Assembly: GCA_015499995.1 (NCBI GenBank)
Contig: JADNRV010000048.1
Coordinates: forward strand, 269,220-333,219
DNA from: Flammula alnicola
Lineage: Eukaryota; Basidiomycota; Agaricomycetes; Agaricales; Strophariaceae
Length of the DNA stretch: 64,000 nt
Direction: 5' to 3'
A program made the position numbers and the translations under genes. Shown one piece after another: positions 24,396 to 32,825 of this stretch. The stretch's first letter is position 1, and each line of letters starts with the position of its first letter. The notes beneath the pieces are model-generated. The model made no database searches. It saw only the letters and a list, made by a program, of their open reading frames with translations, and had not been told where the DNA came from.

Positions 24396-25655
24396 GGTGA
24401 GGCCGCCTTTCTCGTTCAGTGTGAGGAAAGAATGAGGAGGGCCAGAAGACACCAAGGAAGAGACTGCATTCGCTTGGTCTTTATGTGGGTTTGGCTCAAT
24501 CCATAAGGGTTGAAGGTCAGAAAGAGGAAGGTCAACCCTGATCATCCACGAAATTCACATTGAACCAGGGCCTCGGCACTTCAGACAACCCACGAGATCG
24601 AGTGGACAGATTGATAGAAGCCTGGAGGACCTGGAAGGTTAAATTCTAAGGCAGGGTATGTAAGGAATCGGACTCACAAAGGGCAAAAGGCGCCGAAGAT
24701 GTCTCCTGCGTATATGTACTAAGGGTCCAATGCACTGACGAACAATACTCTATGTACTAGTAGCTCTAGCCTCCCTTGACGAGCTTGAGCTAAGCGACGC
24801 GGCCAGTCGGGCTTATGTGTTAATTCCGCCGGGCAGAAGGTATTCTTCTGCCTTCTGGATTCAATCTCCAGCGCGCTGAGATCACGAAGCAGTAGACCTT
24901 GGCCTCATTGCGGATATATGCAGGGTCACTTCCGTGCGTGCGTGCGCTGTAATTGAGATTTTACACGCTCAGAGCAGAGGTGATAAATGTTTCTTGACGG
25001 TTGTGAGAAAAGAGACAGAGTAAAATTTCTCACGCAAGTGTAACGCGGACCATTGGAATCGACTCCGATATCAGCCATCTACAGCCTAACGAAGATTACT
25101 GATTCACCTCAGGAGCCGAGAAGAATGGCACTAGAAACCATGGTCAAATGGTACCAAAATGGTACATCCAATTTTTTGGTTGCCTTGAGCTTTCATTATC
25201 GTGCGCAGCAGGAAATGGCGCTTGAATGGCGCGTCACTGTTGAACGTTGAACGTTGAGCGCTGAGAACACCAAACATTGACACCGACATATCAACTTCTT
25301 TGCTCGTGAATCAATCGCGAATTGAATAAGATGTCCCATTGAAAGATGTAACCCACGATCATCCAGGAGTTGTTATTGTTAACTGTCCTTGGGTAGATCT
25401 ACTGCACAGCTGTTATTCCCCTTGCCAATCACATTAGATCCATAAATCATGCGGTCAATTGCAAGTCAGGTTCAGCACGAAGAAACTAGCACAACGTCAT
25501 CCAGCATCCGTATAAAGGAGAAAATTAGAATGCTCGACTCTCTATCAAATACACAAGCTGTCTTACACCCTGAAGTCACCCTAGATTGCAGACTCGCTAT
25601 CTCGATAAATAGAAGTCGAGGCAGGGTGTGCCACTTGTCTTTCCGTCGTCTTGGA
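24396..25655. other. Intergenic region between the two transporters
   Basis: Holds the promoter of copy 1 and the 3' UTR of copy 2. A short inverted motif TGGTACCAAAATGGTACA lies near 25147, and GTTGAACGTTGAACGTTGAGCG near 25240 is a short tandem repeat. No gene was seen. Confidence 0.5.
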
Positions 25656-27906
25656 TCACAAAGTATATAAGAAGCCAACCTGACCCTCGACAGGGTCGCA
25701 GGCCTTCCCTTGGCGGACGCTCTTGTTTTTGTACCGATAATGGATGGTCGTGATTACGAGGAGGACCAACATAAGGAATTGACAAGCGATTGTCGCATAA
25801 ATGCCAGGAAGATATTTCGGGAAATCGTGTTGGCGGAAAACAAGGCTCGCAAATATACCTCCAACCCCTCCAAAAGAAACGATGATCGCAGTTGAGACGG
25901 CTCTTTTGGTGTGAGAGATAATGTTATTTGAGGACTGCGTAAGTGTTACCCCATTAATCTGTTCGTCGGATTTTGTACACTTGATAGTCCTGATACTCAC
26001 ATATGCAAGTATTCCAGGGATACACCCTCCCGAACCTGCGTTAGCCAAAAAGATACCTATATAGCGATTAAGAAGGAGCGAGACAATCGGATGCACGATT
26101 TTTGGCACACCTGCGTATCGCACACCTGAGTTGCGTGAGTACCCTGTCATAAATAGGCCCACTATGGTCAAGGTGGCTTGGATAGCGATTACTGCGGCCC
26201 GCTGACGATATTTGTCTGAAATCCATGCAAAGATCAATATGCTTATAGCCTAGATTAGCAAGTCAATACGGATATTGTGACGATGTAAAGAGAGCTGTCG
26301 AACCGCAAAGATGTAAGGTGGTGCAGACTGGTTATATTCAAGTCAGTTAAAGGATTGCCATCGCGGAAAATATGACGTACGTACCAACAATAGCGACGCA
26401 GTTTCACTCCAGCCCATTCCTCGTAGGATGATGGTCACAAAAAAGCTAAAGGACAATTCTGAGGTCGAAACGCGTTGACGTAAGAGGAGATAAAATGAAA
26501 GTAGTACCTGATCGCATAGGCCGGCAATGTAGCACACATGTACATGAGCCCTACGTGACGACAAAAGAGGATTAGCAGCGAGGCGTATTTACAAAGAACG
26601 TTGTCGTCATACCGCATACCCAAAGCTTCCAGTCCAGGAGATGACTGAACAACTTCTCCTTGGAAAGATCATCCGGTACCGCATCCCCACGATCTTTCTC
26701 GACCCGTTGAAGAATAATAGCAGTCTCCTCTCGCGTCAGGAACGTGTTCTGGTCAGGGAAGGTGGGCAAGAAAAACCACGCAATGATACCGAAGGCGATA
26801 GTGATTACCCCTTCGACGATCTAAGTAGTACGTACGATCAACGATCAGCTTTATGAGGGAGAAATATCGGGATCAATGACAAGGGCTCACAAAAATCCAT
26901 GCCCATGCAGGAATCCCATACCGACCACCAAGGAACGTCAAAACGTATGCGAATATAGCACTAAATCCACCAACAAATATGCCAATCACGTAGAACGCCG
27001 CGAGTCTGGACACGGTCAGTGTCGAAGTCAGGTGGGGTCGGTCCGATATCTGAGGAAAGAGAGAGATATAGATACTGACCTTTTCTGGACTTCGTGGCGG
27101 GTATACCTGACAAAATGGGAAGATAACTGTAAGACCACATTGTCGCCGAACGTTAGAACCCTTTAAAGACCTACCAAGTTGTGATGATATAAACCATAGC
27201 TGGGAAGAAACCCGCCTGAAACAAGTTTAAGCACCAGGGGTAATCTATTCAAACATCAAAACGACGCACCTCAAATGCACCGAGCAGCACTCTGCAGAGC
27301 CCCAAGTATCCCCATGTGGGCACAAAACCCATGCTGAGCTGGACTGCACCCCATGCGACGACCAAAAAAGCAAGATAATGGACAGCACCCAGTTTGCGCA
27401 GGAAAAGGTTACTTGGGAGTTGACTTGACCAACACAAGTTATGAGCAAAGCGTTCAAAAGCACATTGAAGCACACTTACAACAAGATATAGGGAACGAAA
27501 TAGATGCAAGACACAACGCTGAAGCGCGACCCGATATGTAAACGCTGCAGAGGTGTTTTCATCAGCGCCATTCATATTTTCACTGGCCGAATAAACGTAC
27601 GAGATCATGGTCCATACCAGCCGTGCGCGCCAGACCAAGATTCGATCGGTCGATCAACGATAGTGCAGAGAGCATCCCAAGGAGGGGTAGTATCCTCCAG
27701 TCGACTTTACGTCTGCAACATCACGAAAAGAGGGTGAGTGGAAAGCGCAGAATGGCGACGATTCAGACTCACATGAGGGATTTTATCCGACGTGCAGAAT
27801 CTTCCTGCGACAGACCTGCAGTTTCCAGGTTTGATTGCGTCGACAGCAGATCGACCTTGTTATCGACGGCGGCCTCGGACGTCGAGTGAGTTTGCGAGAG
27901 GGCCAT
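25656..27906 (-). CDS. MFS transporter, Dal5-like anion:cation symporter (copy 2)
   Basis: Paralogue of the gene just downstream. The loop FPDQNTFLTREET and then DRGDAVPDDL (about 26765-26690) matches copy 1 at 25 of 44 aligned residues by eye. Start ATG is taken at 27906, giving a Ser/Thr-rich N-tail; an in-frame ATG at 27969 is possible. The large last exons carry ISDKYRQRAAVIAIQAT (the MFS loop with D-x-x-R), GIFLANAGSGGCIPGILAY (about 26060-26005), FGGVGGIFASLVF (about 25890-25850) and a tail ending GQVGFLYTL at 25656. The shared C-terminal ending (G-Q-x-G-F-x-Y-T-L) in both copies supports a local duplication. Substrate unknown; twelve helices are expected for the family, of which I could place about half across the introns. 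Confidence 0.88.
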
Positions 27907-29441
27907 GTCTTTAACTTGTCGAGTCGATGGCTTGAACAGTGTAGAGCAGTGCAGAACTGTGTGAGCCAAAGACGATGTTCATGTCGAGGTTTTATACTTC
28001 CAGAGTGCTTTTAAAAGAGAAAATCATAGTTTCGATAAAGGCAATTGAATAGCCAGTAAGGAAGATGCGAAGCCGTGCACTAGAAGCGGGCCTGCGGTCA
28101 CCTGAACTCTAACGAAGCGTCGACTTTCGAACGCATCGGTGCCTTCGCAAAGTGTTTTCCGTGGCGAAAGTTGAAAAGGTCGGTGTACTTCCAGTGCTCC
28201 GTGACTTTTTACACTGGACTAGAAAGAAAGGGGCTTGATTCAGAAAATCTTGATGAATTATCCAGACTAAAAACGGTCTTACCAGCATGGTAGGCATTGT
28301 GACCCAGCTTGATTCAGAGACTTTTCAACTCGGAATTTTCAGAGCTCGGAGCCCGCTAAATTCTGGCCCGGAAAGCTGGAGAGAGCCGAGTGCACACTGA
28401 TTCGAAGCCTGCCAATTATTTGTTAGCCCTGAGTCACAATAGTTAACAAGGAAGACGAACGATATTTCCTAGGAAGAAAGGTTCAAACTTCAGAATACTT
28501 GATGCATACATAGACTGACTGAATAAATATGTTTGCGGCTTTCATTTCATCACCACGAAGCCGTTATTAGTCCTAGATGAAATGAAGGTGATAAGAGTCT
28601 GTTTGACCGAGATCATGAAATCAGTTTGCTTACAATACCAGGGAGTAACGGTACTACCCCTCTTCCTTAGCTTTAGCGCCGCATAACCGGCCCAACATCT
28701 TCCTGAAGCAAGACGCCATTCTCGCTATTTTGATTGATCAGCGGCAAACGGGCATCTACGGGCGAGCGCCCGCTTCTTGAGCGACCGAAATACAAAGCAC
28801 AGCCCGAGGAGTCAGCAAAAGGAAGGCAGAATCGAAAAGGCGCCCAACGAGGAAAAGAGAGCGTCTTGAACAGATCCGCCTTATCGCTTTTATAACCAAG
28901 TTGTGTGCGAGGCCTTTTCCGTTAGGAACTAGCATTTTTTGACGGTCAGCTTGAAGGTGCAGGCTTGGATGGTGTACAGATGGTAGATGACTGGCGTCAT
29001 TTCAGATAAAGTTCCGAGATGGCCGACGATGTACGTACTCTATATCTCGCATAGGAGTTGAAGGCTAACCCTAAAGAAACAAATAAAAGAAGTGGCTGTC
29101 GAGTTGGCATTCGTGAGTACGAAACGGGATCAAGTTAAGGCAATCGAGTAGCATCACCCCACTGAATAACAAGCGTTCCTGTCCAGCATCACGTCCACAC
29201 TTGAGCTTGAACACCTAGTCGAATTCGAGTTCGGACATATACAAGGATTTACACGTCCCAGCCCTTTAAATTCGCTTTCGATATTGTTTACATCCGTACA
29301 TTTAGCAATTCAACAAAGCATCTAACAATTTAGTTACAAGAATAATGAGAGCTCCGTGACACGATATTTAAGAGAATAAAACCAAGAAGAGACGCACAAT
29401 TGCAGAATCTACTCTTACACCACCGTCCCTTGTCGCATAAG
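27907..29441. other. Intergenic region, nothing recognised
   Basis: Contains the promoter of transporter copy 2 and the 3' flank of the NMNAT gene. Frames are short and unsupported. Confidence 0.5.
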
Positions 29442-30626
29442 TTAATGAACCTCCTTCTTAGACCCCGAAGCGCTAACGTCCTTTTCCCTTTCCTTACCCT
29501 TTTCCTTGTCTTTGCCCTTGTCTGTACTGGCGCACACTGGTGAAGCGGCCGTTTCGTCTTGGTACAGACCATGTTGCTCGATGTAGTCCACAACCGAATT
29601 CGGTAATAGATAGCGGACAGAGAGACCTCTCCTTAGGAACAGCCGCACCTATCAGAATACAGTGTTAACTTCTGTCATTTCAAGAGAGCTTGGGTTATAC
29701 CTTCGTGCTAGATACATCATTTTGAATGAGTTGCGAAATCAGGTGGATGTTGCTTCGCCAGCGAGCAAGACTATCGGTAGCCTGGTCCATCCCTGAACCT
29801 GCACGCTCCACGATCAAGCATCCATATCGTCCTAGGATATGCTCAAGCTGGAAAAACGCTGATTTAGAGTCTCATTTAAGGACGATAAGAAAAAGGACAA
29901 ACATCGGAGTAACTCCACACGCCAGGTTCGCTCATAGTTCCAATAAGATCTGAGCCGGCCAATAGCATCACGCGGACCTTGCGGTGCTCTCCATCTTCAG
30001 TGTGCACACCCCCAAGCACCGTATTGATCTCGTAATCAAAGTGGTCCAGCACAATGGCTGTGCGTTGGTAGGACTGGAAAGCCTCCCATGAATCGACCAT
30101 CAGCCATGTATCTGAATCCTCCGCAGCCAGTGTGCACATATTCACCCTATCAATGATCCAAGTCAGCCATGCACACGCCTATTTTTGAGCATGGGAAAAA
30201 TGGAGGGAAGGGGAGACGACATGCTGAAATCGTCATACGACCGGTTGATTTCCGAAACCGGAAAACTTGATAATACGCGTTCCGGCACAAAAAAAGAAAA
30301 GAGCAGACGGCACGGCTGTACATCTGACAAAGAACGGCGTGATAGACCTACCGATGGCGCGCACTAAGCAACCCGGGTTTCTTGTACATGTCGCTCACAG
30401 GACTGAGATAACCCCCAATGATTTCAAAGTCGGTGTTCTGCCTGACGAAGTCCTTGGCCATTTCGAACATGCGGAGGTGGAGGTATGTAACTGGGCTGAA
30501 GGAGCCACATGCGACCAGGACTATCGGAATTTTGTTGGGATTGTGGAGAACATTGGAGAGACGGTGGTGGGGAAAGGAGTAGTTTGGCGGGTTTGTGAAG
30601 GTCTCGGTGAGGTGGGAGGAGGACAT
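29442..30626 (-). CDS. NMA1: Nicotinamide/nicotinate mononucleotide adenylyltransferase
   Basis: Joins NMN or NaMN to AMP from ATP, giving NAD or deamido-NAD in NAD synthesis. Exon 1 (30626 to about 30352) carries PIVLVACGSFSPVTYLHLRM; the GSFSP..HLRM part is the family's nucleotide-binding signature (G-x-F-x-P..H-x-x-H-like). It continues with GGYLSPVSDMYKK. After a roughly 205-nt intron, exon 2 has DTWLMVDSWEAFQ and VMLLAGSDLI..M. The next exon (about 29850-29705) has LGRYGCLIVERAGS and then LISQLIQNDVSST, the SxTxxR-type ATP motif region that continues in the last exon with VRLFLRRGLSVRYLLP and VVDYIEQHGLY. The tail is Lys/Glu-rich. Start ATG 30626 is right for the family. The retrotransposon begins only 168 bp upstream of this ATG, so the native promoter has been displaced. 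Confidence 0.95.
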
Positions 30627-30789
30627 GGGGGCAGGGAGCGACAGGAGAAGAGGGCGGGGACTCGGGATGGGGAGGGAGGAGGAAGTGTATTAGAGGAGTA
30701 AATGTAGATGAGTTTAACAAGACCATAAGGGTCGCTCATTTCCGCCAATGGAGTATTCAGCCACTCATTCCCACGCCCATAAATCACGC

Positions 30790-30794
30790 CTGCG
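30790..30794. repeat. Target site duplication, left copy (CTGCG)
   Basis: CTGCG directly precedes the 5' LTR and is repeated exactly at 36021-36025 after the 3' LTR. Five base pairs is the usual Ty3-type duplication. Confidence 0.93.
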
Positions 30795-30995
30795 TGTAAG
30801 GCTGCCGCCTCACCCTGTTTGGCTCTGTTAGACAATCGCCCTATATAAGGCGATTCTCTCTGTTTTCCGTTTCTCTCTCTCCTTTTCTCTGTACTTGTCG
30901 CTACGCTCCAAATACCACGCGTTGGTTCTTTTCTGTTTCGTGAGCTCGTGAGTCTTCGCTCTGGTGTTTTCCGTCCTTCATCGGACGGCTTTTCA
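30795..30995 (+). repeat. 5' LTR (201 bp)
   Basis: Begins TG and ends CA. It contains TATATAA at 30842-30848 inside a 7-bp inverted repeat (AATCGCC 30834-30840, GGCGATT 30849-30855), a long pyrimidine tract, and a 6-bp hairpin (CCGTCC 30971-30976, GGACGG 30983-30988) near the 3' end. By eye it is identical to the 3' LTR. Confidence 0.97.
30842..30848 (+). promoter_or_regulatory. LTR TATA box
   Basis: TATATAA in the loop of an inverted repeat AATCGCC..GGCGATT. The twin copy in the 3' LTR is at 35867-35873 and points toward the Pol X gene. Confidence 0.7.
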
Positions 30996-31011
30996 CTTTT
31001 TTTTGAAAACT

Positions 31012-31022
31012 ACCAACGCGTG
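31012..31022 (+). other. Candidate self-priming primer-binding site
   Basis: ACCAACGCGTG is the exact reverse complement of CACGCGTTGGT at 30916-30926 inside the LTR, 11 nt with no mismatch. Elements of the Tf1/sushi type prime reverse transcription by folding the RNA 5' end onto such a site instead of using a tRNA, also with an 11-nt pairing. No TGG-type tRNA site follows the LTR. Against it, the match lies 16 nt from the LTR end rather than next to it, and it contains the palindrome ACGCGT. Confidence 0.45.
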
Positions 31023-31139
31023 CACACCGCCCGAGAAACTTCGTCATTGACCCCGCCCGATAAACTTTTGCCTCCGTTTCCCCCTTTTTGTTGTTCACCA
31101 CCCTCCCGCCCTGATTTGCTTCCGTTGCCGAGATCGCAC

Positions 31140-31400
31140 ATAAGCGCTTAACGTTAAACGTTAACTTTAACTGTTCACCGAACCGTTGACCGACCGACAG
31201 TCCACTTAGTGACTGCACACCGACCGTACCGTTACCGTTCTACCGCTGCCGTTTACCGTTCTAAACTTCTACCGCTACCGTTTACCGTTACTGTTCTCCA
31301 TTTCATCCTGCCACCGTTTCTTTAAACGTTCACCGAACCGCTTTCGCCACACCACCGTTCTTTTCACCGTACCGTTACCGCCGTTGCTCAACCGTATTGC
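31140..31400 (+). repeat. ACCGTT-rich leader of the retrotransposon
   Basis: An untranslated stretch made of many irregular copies of ACCGTT, CACCG and TTACCG spaced by a few bases, preceded by AACGTTAAACGTTAAC. It lies between the putative priming site and gag. Function unknown; it could be an RNA packaging or folding element. Confidence 0.75.
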
Positions 31401-31853
31401 GTTACTGAATCACATATACACAGTTTTCTCGCGCATACACGCGCTAATCGTCGTAAAAAAGCGCAAAAACAGCGCATATAGTCACCCTAAACAACGCATA
31501 TAGTCCCTCAAAAACCTCCCAACAGTTTTCTCACATCCACAACGTCTTCTGCACCGAACCTCGTGTCCAGCCCCACTGCCGAACCACGCTTCGCTTCTCG
31601 TGAGAACGCATCTGTCAGAGTAACCAGGAACACTGTCAAAACACAGAACCTCGTGTTACTGCCCCCGCTTATTCTCACTGGGCGTTACCGTAAAAAGACT
31701 AGACCGCCCACACGTTCTCGCTCCCGCTCACTGTCAGTAATCGAAAATCCGCCTTCTCCAGAAAACCCGTTTCTGTCCCCTACTGGTTCTCCCGTAGCGT
31801 CTGCTTCCCCAACATCTTCTGTTTCCTCCGAAGAACCGTACACTGTCAACGTT

Positions 31854-32825
31854 ATGTCTACTACCGAGAACGCTGTCTCGGACATCGCTACCATCACGAT
31901 TAATCACAAAACTGCTCCCGAGATTTCCGATGGCACATTGTCGCCGGCTGTACTACAAGAGTGGGAAGACCAATGCCGCGCTTTCTTCGCAAAGCGAAAG
32001 ATTCCCGAGGCGGACGAAGTCCGTGAGATCGTCACATCGAACTGTTTCAAAAAGGATCGCATTAAACACTGGATCAAAATCAACAGAGCTAAACTCCTCG
32101 AAGCCGACTATACGTTCGACATGCTGCTCGCGTCTTTACGCAAACTGTTCCTCGTAGCCGACTGGGATCAAGATATCCTACGCGAAGTAGTGAATGCTAA
32201 AATGCGTCCCGACGAAACTTTCCAAGATTACTCGTCCCGCGTCTTGAGAGGCAACAACCTTCTGACTGGGACCACTGCCTGCCTTGACGAAGATACACTG
32301 CGCACCACGATGACCCTGAATGTGTCTAATGCGTTGTCCGATGCGATGAAATTCCTCTCCGACATTGAACGCGCACACATGAAGGCGATTAAGGAATTTG
32401 AGGAATGGCTGAACTACATCGAGCGTATCGACAATGGCCAGCGCAACAACAGACGCCGTCATCTCGAAGAAACTGAAGAGTTGATCAGTAAACGCCAACG
32501 CACCTCACTGTACGCCCCGCCCGCACCCATAGCCGCAGCAGCGCCCGTTAGCGGTTCCAACGCTGTCCCCACCGGCTGGAACTCCGCACAATACACCAAC
32601 GTTGGCGCGAACAACACAGGCTGGAACGGCCGTGGTAGAGGAGCGCGTGGGCGTGGAGGCTACCCCTATGCCAACCGCGGGGCCAGCCGCCGCCTGCGCA
32701 GAATGTGGTGCCTCAGAAACGCGCACCTACGCTCACGCAAGAGGAAAAAGCCGTGCTCGACCGCCATGGCGGCTGCTTCAAATGCAGATTATTCTTCGTG
32801 TACCACAATTCCAATGATTGCATGA
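31854..32825 (+). CDS. gag: Retrotransposon Gag (first frame)
   Basis: Structural protein forming the particle. ATG 31854 opens a frame with a capsid-like helical core (ALSPAVLQEWEDQCRAFF-type start near 31930, then a series of helices to about 32460) and a Gly/Arg-rich GRGRGARGRGG stretch (about 32628-32660). The frame is open further upstream to about 31560 without an ATG and looks coding (Arg/Ser and Pro/Ser rich), so a longer native start may have been lost or may use a non-AUG codon. After about 32680 the frame gives an Arg-rich tail without the zinc knuckle. The knuckle instead appears in the overlapping pol frame, so a -1 shift at GGGG (32679-32682) is implied, either programmed or a mutation. 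Confidence 0.85.
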   Translation: MSTTENAVSDIATITINHKTAPEISDGTLSPAVLQEWEDQCRAFFAKRKIPEADEVREIVTSNCFKKDRIKHWIKINRAKLLEADYTFDMLLASLRKLFLVADWDQDILREVVNAKMRPDETFQDYSSRVLRGNNLLTGTTACLDEDTLRTTMTLNVSNALSDAMKFLSDIERAHMKAIKEFEEWLNYIERIDNGQRNNRRRHLEETEELISKRQRTSLYAPPAPIAAAAPVSGSNAVPTGWNSAQYTNVGANNTGWNGRGRGARGRGGYPYANRGASRRLRRMWCLRNAHLRSRKRKKPCSTAMAAASNADYSSCTTIPMIA

